From an uncultured Lachnospiraceae bacterium (lineage in GTDB: Bacteria; Bacillota; Clostridia; Lachnospirales; Lachnospiraceae), in the NCBI GenBank assembly GCA_910587085.1, contig CAJUMC010000070.1, positions 1-15,202 on the forward strand: DNA of 15,202 nucleotides, written 5' to 3'. A model generated the notes under the pieces. It was not told the DNA's origin, searched no databases, and worked only from the letters and a program-made list of their open reading frames with translations. Position 1 is the stretch's first letter. The number at the start of each line of letters is the position of its first letter. A program made the translations under genes and the position numbers. Shown here piece by piece: positions 1 through 5,607 of the stretch.

Positions 1-83
1 ACATAGTCCGTCACCCGGCCCAGGGCTTCGGCCACGGTCCGGCCCTTGCCGCTGTGCAGGGGTATCAAGCGCGTTGCTGCCAT
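1..83 (-). CDS. Relaxase (MobA/MobL-like), N-terminal 27 codons only
   Basis: The first 27 codons of a minus-strand gene run off the left edge. The start MAATRLIPLHSGKGRTVAEA matches the usual beginning of relaxases in clostridial mobilizable and conjugative elements, where the N-terminal domain nicks oriT and carries the strand to the recipient. A strong ribosome site (GGGGAGG) lies about 8 bases before the ATG at 83. The gene follows mobC on the same strand with a 64-base gap, the usual relaxosome order. Catalytic tyrosine and metal-binding histidines would lie outside the window. The family call rests on this short N-terminus and on the neighbouring mobC. Confidence 0.7.
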   Translation of the reverse strand, partial: MAATRLIPLHSGKGRTVAEALGRVTDY

Positions 84-147
84 TTTCAAAACCTCCCCTC
101 AAAAGAAAATGGCGGTGAGCGAAAAATCTTCGCCCACCACCAGACCG

Positions 148-483
148 TTATTTGATTTTCGATAGCTGCTCCAAAATGCTGCCGAACAGACCGCTGGCCT
201 CTGTCAGCTTGCCGCAGATTTCGTCCACTTCGTCGGGATAGACCCCGCCGCCAGAATTGACCCGGTGGGCAATCTGATTCACATTGTTGGAGGTATACCG
301 CAGGAGTTTTGCGCACTCGTCCAGTTCCTTGATTTGCAGTTGGACAATGTAGCCGTCAATGCACATCTTCCGAATGTAGGCACTCATGTTGTGAACGCCC
401 ATCAGCGCCATTCTCTGTTCGATTAGGCCTCGTTCCTCGTCTGTAACTTTGAAATAGATACCGCGGCTCTTTTCTTTTGCCAT
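148..483 (-). CDS. mobC: MobC-like relaxosome accessory protein
   Basis: A 111-residue protein resembling MobC of mobilizable elements, which binds near oriT and helps the relaxase open the nick site. The N-terminal part (GIYFKVTDEERGLIEQRM...NMSAYIRKMCIDGY) looks like a ribbon-helix-helix fold. The middle carries the family-typical LRYTSNNVNQIAHRVNSGG stretch, followed by a helical C-terminus. I chose the ATG at 483 because AGGGGG lies just upstream; an ATG nine codons earlier at 510 has no ribosome site and overlaps the preceding gene. The gene starts 8 bases after the stop of the small HTH gene (492-701) and is followed by the relaxase, so the three are probably one mobilization operon. 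Confidence 0.8.
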   Translation of the reverse strand: MAKEKSRGIYFKVTDEERGLIEQRMALMGVHNMSAYIRKMCIDGYIVQLQIKELDECAKLLRYTSNNVNQIAHRVNSGGGVYPDEVDEICGKLTEASGLFGSILEQLSKIK

Positions 484-491
484 ACTCCCCC

Positions 492-701
492 TTATCTCCG
501 CTTCTGCCATACGAGGTCATAGCCGAGAGCGTCAGCCAATTCCACCGCCTCTTTATATCGCAGGGATTCACGGCGCAGCTTGTCGGAGAGATTGGGGACG
601 CTGGGACTCCATCCGTACTGCTCCGCCAGCTTCTCCACAAGTTCGCTCATGGTAAATCCCTCTCGGACAATATAGGCTTTGATTTCGTTCCTGATATTCA
701 T
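492..701 (-). CDS. Small helix-turn-helix protein of mobilizable elements
   Basis: A 69-residue protein starting MNIRNEIKAYIVREGFTMSE. It has a compact helix-turn-helix pattern (TMSELVEKLAEQYGW then SVPNLSDKLRRESLRYKEAVELADALGYDLVW) as in small phage- and ICE-type regulators that precede mobC. It probably controls the mobilization operon. The ATG at 701 is chosen over an in-frame codon at 722 because AAGGAG lies 9-10 bases before it. The ribosome site sits in the loop of a perfect 8-bp inverted repeat (703-728), which could serve as an operator or an RNA hairpin. mobC follows after 8 bases. The exact target is unknown. Confidence 0.7.
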   Translation of the reverse strand: MNIRNEIKAYIVREGFTMSELVEKLAEQYGWSPSVPNLSDKLRRESLRYKEAVELADALGYDLVWQKRR

Positions 702-702
702 A

Positions 703-728
703 AAAATTGTACTCCTTCTCACAATTTT
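703..728 (-). promoter_or_regulatory. Inverted repeat enclosing the ribosome site of the 492-701 gene
   Basis: On the minus strand AAAATTGT (728-721) and ACAATTTT (710-703) are perfect 8-bp complements. The 10-base loop GAGAAGGAGT contains the Shine-Dalgarno of the HTH gene that starts at 701. It could be an autoregulatory operator or a translational hairpin. Confidence 0.5.
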
Positions 729-756
729 GTTCGCCCTCCGGCGTAGAATTTGAAAA

Positions 757-807
757 CGCTCCCAGCAAACCGGGCAGACTGTTCACCATGCCCAGGTCAC
801 AGGAGCG
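757..807. repeat. Nested inverted repeats in the mob leader; possible oriT
   Basis: The stretch 702-969 has no convincing gene. Within it CGCTCC (757-762) pairs with GGAGCG (802-807), enclosing GGGCA (772-776) paired with TGCCC (789-793). Nested arms just upstream of a mobilization operon are a common oriT arrangement, but no nic consensus was recognised and the arms are short. A minus-strand frame is open across this stretch but shows no start or family that I recognise. Confidence 0.3.
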
Positions 808-969
808 CACATCGAATTTCAGCGTTTAGCGTGAAGTCATGCGAAATGATGAATACCAGCAGGGAAAAACGTATTGCGTTCGCCGCCCAGCATTGTGTGT
901 TTCCGCGAAAAAGCGCCATACTGATGCCGTTCTATTCGCTGATTTCACATAGATTAAAATTTAGTGTGC

Positions 970-1000
970 AAAAAGGGTGGCTTACCGAAGCAAGCCGCCC
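970..1000 (-). terminator. Rho-independent terminator after tnpX
   Basis: On the minus strand GGGCGGCTT (1000-992) pairs with AAGCCACCC (983-975) around an 8-base loop, followed directly by TTTTT (974-970). It lies 5 bases beyond the tnpX stop and separates the recombinase transcript from the mob operon. Confidence 0.85.
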
Positions 1001-1005
1001 ATATC

Positions 1006-2823
1006 TCAGGTGCTTTCCGTATTCTGCTGGGCCTCCAAAGCCTTCTGCCGCCGTTTTGCCATGTACCGCCTGTTGTACTCGGCTTTCTTTGCCCGCTTCT
1101 TCCGAAGCTGCTCCTGTTCCTCCAATTCTTCCGCAGTCGGTTCCGGGATAGGCACATCAAATTTACCGATAAACTTCAAGTAAATATCGACTTCCTGCGT
1201 CCGTTCGCCGGTAGACCTGTCCGCTTCATGGACAACGATCTTGTCCACAAACTCGTTAATCATCGGCGTGGTCAACTCGGAAAAATCGGTGTACTTCCTG
1301 GCAAGGGCCATAAACTGATCGACCTTTGCCGTATCCGCTTCAAAACTCTCCAAGTCCGCCTGTGCTTTCTGGATGGACGCTTCCAGCGTTTCCTGTTCCT
1401 GCTCGTATTCGGCAGACAGCACATCAAACCGCTTTTCGCTGATTTTGCCAATCGCATAGGATTCGTAAAGTTTCTTGATGATACCATCCAACTCTGCCGC
1501 CCGCTTCTGCTCCCGCCGCACACGTTGTTTCAGCGCCTTAACGGTTTCAGCCTGCCGGACCTCTGACGCGCTGCGAACCTTCTGAATAAACTCGGCCTCG
1601 TTCTTGATGGCGTAAGTGCTGGCGGAACGGATTGCCTCCAAGACCAACTCGCGTACAGCGGCAGTCCGAATGTAATGCTGCGAACAAGCGGTCTGAAAGC
1701 GGTCTCTGGCATGGTCATAGGTCGAGCAATAGTATTCATCTCGGTTTGATCTGCGTTTTCCGTTGGGTCTGCCCTGCCAGTCCCGCGCCCAGCCGCCAGC
1801 CCCCCGGTGGTTATACATCTTTGCGCCGCAGTCAGCGCAGAACATCAAGCCCGTCAGCGGATTAGCCTCTCCCAGCGTATCCGTCCGGCGCACGATCTTC
1901 CGCAGCTCCTGCGCCAGCTGCCATGTTCTTTCGTCTACGATGGCATCATGTGTGTTCTCGAAAATCACCCAATCCTCTTTTGCCGCCTTTTTAGCCCGCT
2001 TATCTTTATAGGATTCTTTGTAAGTGCGGAAGTTGACAGTGTGCCCCATATACTCCGGTTTTGTGAGCATATCAGAAATTGTGGTTCCCCGCCAGGTATA
2101 GCGTTCATCCGAATAGTCCCGGCTCTGGCAAGTCCCTTGGTTTCGCTGTCCCAGGTAGTAGGCGGGCCGTTCTACCTTTTCCGCTGTCAAAATGCGGGCG
2201 ATCTGGTGAGGGCCGTTTCCCTCAATCGTAAGCTGGAAAATCCGGCGCACAACCGCCGCCGCTTCCTCGTCAATCAGCCAGTGTCCAGGGTCGTCCGGGT
2301 CCTTGCGGTAGCCGTAAATGACGTTGTTCGTGGTGTGCTTGCCGCTCATGCCCTTGGCCCGGAGTACGGCGGTCACTTTCCGGCTGCAATCCCGAATGTA
2401 CCACTCGTTTATGACATTCAAAAAGGGGGCGAACTCCCCGCTGCTCTGTACGCTGCTGTCAATACCGTTAGAGATGGCAATAAACCGAACACCTTTTTCC
2501 CGGAACATAACTTCGGTATAGAAGCCAGTCTGAAGATAATCACGCCCAATCCGGCTCATATCCTTGGCGATCACACAGCCGACCTTTCCAGCTTCAATAT
2601 CCGCAATCAGGCGTTTCCAGTCCGGGCGGTCAAAGCTGCCTCCCGACCAGCCATCATCTGTGTAATGGGCGCAATTATTGAACCCATGCTGGGCAGCATA
2701 TGCTTCGAGCATCTGTTTTTGATGAATGATCGAGTTACTATCGCCTGCCGACATTTCATCGTCACGCGATAATCTCTCATAGAGGGCCGTGATCTTTTCC
2801 GTGTCCAACCGCTTCGTGTTCAT
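1006..2823 (-). CDS. tnpX: Large serine recombinase, TnpX type (transposon excision/integration)
   Basis: A 605-residue recombinase of the TnpX family that excises and inserts Tn4451-like and related elements through a covalent serine-DNA intermediate. The resolvase domain covers about residues 12-160. The catalytic serine is S19 in ALYERLSRDDE, and further family motifs are DDGWSGGSFDRP and KDMSRIGRDYLQTG. A recombinase domain follows (about 190-290), then a zinc ribbon near 326-380 (CADCGAKM and later cysteines), a long charged coiled coil (about 410-500) and a DUF4368-like C-terminus. Length and domain order are normal, so it appears intact. AAGGGAG lies 7 bases before the ATG. The start overlaps the tnpW stop (ATGA), which implies translational coupling. 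A terminator follows. Confidence 0.93.
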   Translation of the reverse strand: MNTKRLDTEKITALYERLSRDDEMSAGDSNSIIHQKQMLEAYAAQHGFNNCAHYTDDGWSGGSFDRPDWKRLIADIEAGKVGCVIAKDMSRIGRDYLQTGFYTEVMFREKGVRFIAISNGIDSSVQSSGEFAPFLNVINEWYIRDCSRKVTAVLRAKGMSGKHTTNNVIYGYRKDPDDPGHWLIDEEAAAVVRRIFQLTIEGNGPHQIARILTAEKVERPAYYLGQRNQGTCQSRDYSDERYTWRGTTISDMLTKPEYMGHTVNFRTYKESYKDKRAKKAAKEDWVIFENTHDAIVDERTWQLAQELRKIVRRTDTLGEANPLTGLMFCADCGAKMYNHRGAGGWARDWQGRPNGKRRSNRDEYYCSTYDHARDRFQTACSQHYIRTAAVRELVLEAIRSASTYAIKNEAEFIQKVRSASEVRQAETVKALKQRVRREQKRAAELDGIIKKLYESYAIGKISEKRFDVLSAEYEQEQETLEASIQKAQADLESFEADTAKVDQFMALARKYTDFSELTTPMINEFVDKIVVHEADRSTGERTQEVDIYLKFIGKFDVPIPEPTAEELEEQEQLRKKRAKKAEYNRRYMAKRRQKALEAQQNTEST

Positions 2824-3041
2824 AGTGAACTCCCTTCAAGCGGCTGGGTCATTTGTGGTATGCTTATTGTACCACAGTCCGCCGCATTTGTCACGGCCTC
2901 ATGCTGAATTAAATGCAGAATTTTGTCGTTCATGGTTTCCTGGGCAGTATCGCTGAAATGAACCCGGAGTTTGTAGGTGGTAGAACCGATACGCCGGTAG
3001 ATCGTGGCAGTTTTCGCCTCTGCCGGTTGAATTGTAGTTAT
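2820..3041 (-). CDS. tnpW: TnpW-family transposon protein, start codon unclear
   Basis: The core RRIGSTTYKLRVHFSDTAQE, then TMNDKILHLIQHEA, is the signature of TnpW, a small protein of unknown function carried by Tn4451-like transposons. The stop overlaps the tnpX ATG, so the two are coupled. The start is odd. A good ribosome site (AAAGGAAGG) lies at the expected place, but the codon about 5 bases after it is ATA (3041-3039), not ATG. The frame is open further up to a TTG at 3212 and a GTG at 3203, but that extension runs through a leader hairpin and looks non-coding. Either an unusual start is used, or the start was lost by a point change and only the reading frame remains. Coordinates use the ATA. 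Confidence 0.65.
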   Translation of the reverse strand: MTTIQPAEAKTATIYRRIGSTTYKLRVHFSDTAQETMNDKILHLIQHEAVTNAADCGTISIPQMTQPLEGSSL

Positions 3042-3111
3042 ATTGGCCTTCCTTTCTTGCGGTAGGTCGCAACCCGTGGTATGATGTTGGTGGGTGTTCC
3101 AGGCAAACGGA

Positions 3112-3159
3112 AAGCCAGCCCTCAGTTGCGTAATGTCGTTTGCAACCGAAAGCTGGCTT
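3112..3159 (-). promoter_or_regulatory. Nested hairpin in the tnpW-tnpX leader
   Basis: AAGCCAGC (3112-3119) pairs perfectly with GCTGGCTT (3152-3159), and inside it GTTGC (3125-3129) pairs with GCAAC (3142-3146). It lies between the promoter near 3316 and tnpW, so it would be in the 5' leader RNA. No U-run follows, so it is more likely a leader structure or protein-binding site than a terminator. Confidence 0.5.
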
Positions 3160-3260
3160 GATGTGCCTATGTAGTTTTGTCGTGAAAGGACGATGGTTTT
3201 CACAGCGTCCAAAGCATCCTCTCACTAATAGGAGAAAAACCGTGGGTAAAGCGGAACCAT

Positions 3261-3321
3261 TTTCAAAAGATTTTTGAAATTTCCTTGGAGCGCCCCGGTT
3301 TGTTCGCCTATTTCTATTATA
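3261..3321 (-). promoter_or_regulatory. Probable promoter of tnpW-tnpX with adjacent AT-rich palindrome
   Basis: On the minus strand a perfect -10 TATAAT lies at 3321-3316. No good -35 was found at 17 bases. Just downstream, TTTCAAAA (3261-3268) and TTTTGAAA (3272-3279) form an 8-bp palindrome that would sit early in the transcript or act as an operator. Confidence 0.45.
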
Positions 3322-3357
3322 CGGTGAAAATCGCCTGGACCACAAAAATATGGCGAT

Positions 3358-3406
3358 AATGCAAGATTTGTCCATGCCGCTCAGAAAAATTGCAAAAATG
3401 CAAGAT
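3358..3406. repeat. Short direct repeat near the presumed element end
   Basis: AATGCAAGAT occurs at 3358-3367 and 3397-3406, 39 bases apart, with similar flanks. It lies just upstream of the tnpW-tnpX promoter, where the right end of a TnpX element is expected, so it may be part of a recombinase binding region. This function is a guess. Confidence 0.3.
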
Positions 3407-3427
3407 GGAATCAAACTGCGCCAAGCA

Positions 3428-3735
3428 TGGTCTGGTCAGTAGTAAAATGCTGTTGACCAGAACCAAGAGTGCAAAATGCACACTTGGTCCTGGGTACAAC
3501 GCGGCCGACAATTTGTCGGTGACGTTACGGACAAATTGTCCGTTTGGTTTTGGCCTGCGTCATTTTGCTGCTGACCACAAAATCAGAACGCCATTTGTTG
3601 TTCTGATTGGTGGCGGTCAAAATGTCCGGCACCAGCAGAGAGAGGTGATGGCATATTTCGCTGCCACCTCAACGGCAACGTGACGGAAATTTTGACCACA
3701 ACGTTGGCAAAAATCAGAATTACATTTCTGATTTT
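3428..3735. repeat. Dense array of inverted repeats in a non-coding stretch
   Basis: No plausible gene lies here, but at least five hairpins follow one another. 3428-3438 pairs with 3454-3465 (core CTGGTCA/TGACCAG). 3462-3473 pairs with 3477-3488 (ACCAAGAGTGCA, AAA loop, one mismatch). 3505-3519 pairs with 3528-3542, and each arm is itself near-palindromic around GACAATTTGTC. 3581-3589 pairs with 3600-3608 (AATCAGAAC, perfect). 3615-3628 pairs with 3684-3697 (GGTCAAAATGTCCG, one mismatch). 3710-3719 pairs with 3726-3735 (AAAATCAGAA, perfect). Such a field suggests transposon-end sites, a miniature palindromic element or a structured RNA. I cannot assign it. Confidence 0.75.
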
Positions 3736-3810
3736 CAGCGGAATTATTGTATTGGGCGAGGCATTACCACCTTTCTGGCTATATTCATTCACCACAAATG
3801 ACCAGCTGCT

Positions 3811-3853
3811 ATGTTATATTTGGGTAGCTTTTCTAAACTACCCTTTATAACAT
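3811..3853. repeat. Long AT-rich hairpin
   Basis: ATGTTATA (3811-3818) with GGGTAG (3822-3827) pairs with CTACCC (3838-3843) and TATAACAT (3846-3853); only a few bases between the two stem parts mismatch. There is no U-run on either side, so it is not a typical terminator. It closes the hairpin field that begins at 3428. Confidence 0.6.
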
Positions 3854-3930
3854 ACATCCTCTGTTTTATGAATGTTGTTACTTAATCTGTGTCAAAACTT
3901 TCTGAGCTTCCTTCTTTTTTAATTATCCTC

Positions 3931-3959
3931 TTGCCAAACCGCGTTCCCCCTGCTATAAT
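3931..3959 (+). promoter_or_regulatory. Strong sigma-A-type promoter
   Basis: TTGCCA (3931-3936) and a perfect TATAAT (3954-3959) are separated by exactly 17 bases. Transcription would start near 3966. No ribosome site with a credible plus-strand gene follows; the next strong feature is a foldable segment, so this probably drives a non-coding RNA. Confidence 0.75.
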
Positions 3960-3965
3960 AGGCTC

Positions 3966-4102
3966 TGCCAGCTGCTAAAAAGCAGCTGAGACTAATGGAA
4001 AGGAACCTGTACCAGGGCATTGTATGCTCATTTAGCCTGACCATTAGAATAATTTAAAACCTAAACCGGAGGGAGTCACAATATGTGGCTCCTTTCCGGT
4101 TT
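3966..4102 (+). ncRNA. Candidate structured non-coding RNA
   Basis: Directly after the promoter the transcript can fold into a hairpin CAGCTGC (3969-3975)/GCAGCTG (3982-3988) with a TAAAAA loop. Next comes a junction closed by CTAATGG (3992-3998)/CCATTAG (4041-4047), which encloses two small hairpins: CCTG/CAGG at 4006-4016 and GCAT/ATGC at 4017-4027. A long 3' stem follows: 4063-4079 with 4085-4102. The 3' stem is not followed by a U-run on this strand, so the 3' end is uncertain. I do not recognise a known riboswitch or RNA family. The case rests on the promoter and the orderly folding. Confidence 0.4.
4063..4102 (-). terminator. Strong stem-loop, possible terminator of the 4192-4374 gene
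   Basis: AAACCGGAGGGAGTCAC (4063-4079) pairs with GTGGCTCCTTTCCGGTTT (4085-4102) with two mismatches and one bulged base around an AATAT loop. On the minus strand it is followed by AGGTTTTAAATT, a weak U-rich tail. It could end transcription from the small minus-strand gene at 4192-4374, or form the 3' stem of the plus-strand RNA. Confidence 0.45.
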
Positions 4103-4191
4103 CTACGGAAGCTGTAAGCCGATCTCATGCGGGGAACAAGAGCTTGTCCGCCTGCTGCCCTTTCAGGCAGAAAAACATTATGTACTCTTGT

Positions 4192-4374
4192 TTATTTTTT
4201 TGCGGTGTCTTCTGCGGCACGCCGTCGAGCCTCCTGGTTGATCATGCTCTGTTCGACGATTCGCTCCAAACGGTGTATCACCTCCATTCGCTCCTCCTCC
4301 GTAGGTAAAAGACAGGCGTCATTGATTTGTACATGACAGCCATTTTCCAGATAAAAATCTCTTACAACGGCCAA
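4192..4374 (-). CDS. Small conserved-type protein of unknown function
   Basis: A 60-residue protein with an N-terminal part like a short beta unit (VVRDFYLENGCHVQINDACL) and a charged helical C-terminus (TEEERMEVIHRLERIVEQ...EARRRAAEDTAKK). I do not recognise a family with confidence; short proteins of this look occur beside recombinase genes in clostridial integrative elements. The TTG at 4374 is chosen because a perfect AGGAGG (4388-4383) lies 7-8 bases before it; a GTG at 4383 overlaps that site. It is transcribed away from the XRE gene at 4613, with a 230-base divergent region between them. Confidence 0.6.
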   Translation of the reverse strand: MAVVRDFYLENGCHVQINDACLLPTEEERMEVIHRLERIVEQSMINQEARRRAAEDTAKK

Positions 4375-4538
4375 AATAATCACCTCCTCTGTATCTTTAT
4401 GTATTACAGATTGTCCAATATACTATTCTCTCTGCATACGTTCGCGTTGTCTGTTTCACCTTCAAATCGTTTCCCATGATCATTTGCTTTTCATCCAGCT
4501 TTTGTGATAAAATAAAGCAGTAATAATCATTTGATCAT

Positions 4539-4589
4539 TACGACGTAATGCGTCGTATCATTTTCATTATAATGACGTATCACGTCGTT
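4539..4589 (+). promoter_or_regulatory. Paired operators flanking the promoter of the 4613 XRE gene
   Basis: TACGACGTAATGCGTCGTA (4539-4557) and AATGACGTATCACGTCGTT (4571-4589, inverted) match at 14 of 19 positions and are each dyad-symmetric (ACGAC...GTCGT). Their centres are 32 bp apart, about three helical turns. A perfect -10 TATAAT (4568-4573) lies between and partly inside the second site; no good -35 was seen. This layout fits autorepression by the XRE protein. The rest of 4375-4612 is AT-rich with no other gene visible. Confidence 0.65.
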
Positions 4590-4612
4590 GTCAACTGTTT
4601 TGGAGGATAATC

Positions 4613-5083
4613 ATGAAATTCAATGAACGCTTAAATTTTGTCCGTAAACGCTCTAAAATCACACAAAAATCAGTTTCAAGCCATCTTGGTGTAACCTTAC
4701 GTACCTATCAGCGGTATGAAGAAGGAACTATTGAGCCTCCTTTATCAACGGTTTCTGCTATTGCCGAATATTTTGATATCCCTGCGGACTGTCTTCTGGG
4801 TAATGGCTTTTTTGCCAACTGGGAAGATGTTCTTATGTACAAAGATAGTATCCTATCTTCTTTGTCCAGGTTATTTCCAAATCTCTTGGAAAAATTAGAT
4901 TTGTACAAGCTTTCTGAAAAACAGCTTGCACGCATTTTACCTGCAATTCTTGTTAAAGTTACATTTAACAGAGAATTCAATACAATTACACTTTACCCGC
5001 TTATCCCTTTTGAATCGGGTCAACCATTCGCAGTTCCCTCTGGGGGATGCGAAACAGATCTTCTAGGGCATCCCAATTCCTGA
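4613..5083 (+). CDS. XRE-family transcriptional regulator, C-terminus probably altered
   Basis: A 156-residue DNA-binding protein with an XRE helix-turn-helix at residues 5-62 (RLNFVRKRSKITQKSVSSHL, then GVTLRTYQRYEEGTIEPPLS and the following helix). A helical region after residue 70 may mediate dimer formation. GGAGG sits 7 bases before the ATG, and the promoter region carries two matching dyad operators, so it probably represses itself and perhaps the divergent gene at 4374. The last 28 codons (from about 5001) are antisense to the minus-strand XRE gene and read like non-native sequence (SGQPFAVPSGGCETD), so the original 3' end may have been lost at a junction near 5000. Confidence 0.75.
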   Translation: MKFNERLNFVRKRSKITQKSVSSHLGVTLRTYQRYEEGTIEPPLSTVSAIAEYFDIPADCLLGNGFFANWEDVLMYKDSILSSLSRLFPNLLEKLDLYKLSEKQLARILPAILVKVTFNREFNTITLYPLIPFESGQPFAVPSGGCETDLLGHPNS

Positions 5084-5207
5084 TGCTTCCAAGAAATTGC
5101 GCGTCTTCTATCCGCTGGTAGCTCCGCAGGGTGATACCAAGATAATCCGCAACCTGTTTCTGTGTCATGCCCGCCTTCCGGCGGGCTTCTTTCAGGTTTT
5201 TGCGCAT
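5001..5207 (-). CDS. Small XRE helix-turn-helix protein (second gene of the pair)
   Basis: A 68-residue protein that is nearly all helix-turn-helix: MRKNLKEARRKAGMTQKQVA, then DYLGITLRSYQRIED, then a short tail WDALEDLFRIPQRELR. This type is common in phages and integrative elements of gut Clostridia. AAAGGAAG lies ahead of the ATG at 5207. It begins 12 bases after the stop of the 5220-5459 gene, so both share one transcript. Its 3' end overlaps the 3' end of the plus-strand XRE gene by 83 bases in convergent orientation, which is unusual and suggests a rearrangement. Its target is unknown. Confidence 0.75.
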   Translation of the reverse strand: MRKNLKEARRKAGMTQKQVADYLGITLRSYQRIEDAQFLGSIRNWDALEDLFRIPQRELRMVDPIQKG

Positions 5208-5219
5208 TGTCTTCCTTTC

Positions 5220-5459
5220 CTACACCTCCTGTAATTCCTTTTTCTTTCCGCTGGTATCCGAGTGCTCGCCCACAAGTAAATTCTCTAACTTACATCCCAA
5301 TACATCCGCGATCTCTTTCCCGATCTGGAGGGACGGATTTTTCGTCCCCCGCTCGATCTGGCAGAGCATTGCCTGTGAAATGCCAGCCTCCGCCGCAACA
5401 TAGGCCTGCGTCAACTCCTTTTTCACCCGGATGCGCCGAATGTTCTCGCCTACGCTCAT
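5220..5459 (-). CDS. XRE-family repressor-like protein
   Basis: A 79-residue regulator with a classic XRE domain at residues 4-62: GENIRRIRVKKELTQAYVAA, then EAGISQAMLCQIERGTKNPS and LQIGKEIADVLGCKLENLL. The short tail (VGEHSDTSGKKKE) is basic. AAGGAGG precedes the ATG at 5459. The start overlaps the stop of the 29-residue membrane peptide (ATGA), and the second XRE gene follows after 12 bases, giving a three-gene unit. Repressors of this size control lysogeny or toxin-antitoxin genes; here the linked gene is a membrane peptide, so a role in controlling it is plausible but unproven. Confidence 0.82.
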   Translation of the reverse strand: MSVGENIRRIRVKKELTQAYVAAEAGISQAMLCQIERGTKNPSLQIGKEIADVLGCKLENLLVGEHSDTSGKKKELQEV

Positions 5460-5545
5460 TTCTTCCGCCTCCTTAAAATCAGTGCAATCAATACAATATC
5501 CATGGCAATCGTCAGGATATCCACCCAGATGCTAAGTGTTCTCAT
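5456..5545 (-). CDS. 29-residue single-pass membrane peptide, coupled to XRE gene
   Basis: A very short gene: MRTLSIWVDILTIAMDIVLI followed by ALILRRRKK and stop. It has a good ribosome site (AAAAGGAGA, 6 bases before the ATG), and its TGA overlaps the ATG of the downstream XRE gene. The sequence is one hydrophobic helix of about 20 residues with a basic RRRKK end, the layout of small membrane toxins and of phage or element micropeptides. No exact family is recognised. Placement first in an operon with two XRE regulators suggests a toxin, signal or membrane-stress peptide under control of its neighbours. Because the ribosome site and coupling are both strong, translation is likely. Confidence 0.6.
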   Translation of the reverse strand: MRTLSIWVDILTIAMDIVLIALILRRRKK

Positions 5546-5572
5546 CTTCAGTCTCCTTTTTTGATTTTTATA

Positions 5573-5601
5573 TTGACAATGGGCTTAGGAAACGTTATCC
5601 T
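5573..5601 (+). promoter_or_regulatory. Sigma-A-type promoter for a short plus-strand RNA
   Basis: A consensus -35 TTGACA (5573-5578) and a -10 TATCCT (5596-5601) are separated by 17 bases. The predicted start is near 5608. It faces away from the minus-strand operon at 5001-5545 and reads antisense to the hydrophobic peptide frame at 5633-5755. Confidence 0.6.
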
Positions 5602-5607
5602 TATCCT

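Noticed and set aside
568..810. Minus-strand frame upstream of the small HTH gene
   Set aside because: It overlaps the HTH gene in another frame, lacks a ribosome site, and its upstream part is the non-coding leader with inverted repeats.
1807..2772. Long plus-strand open frame of 321 codons
   Set aside because: It is fully antisense to the tnpX gene, has no family features, and results from the codon bias of that gene.
2899..3414. Minus-strand frame of 171 codons across the tnpW leader
   Set aside because: It overlaps tnpW in another frame and crosses the predicted promoter and hairpins; the apparent internal protein repeat only reflects the direct DNA repeat at 3358-3406.
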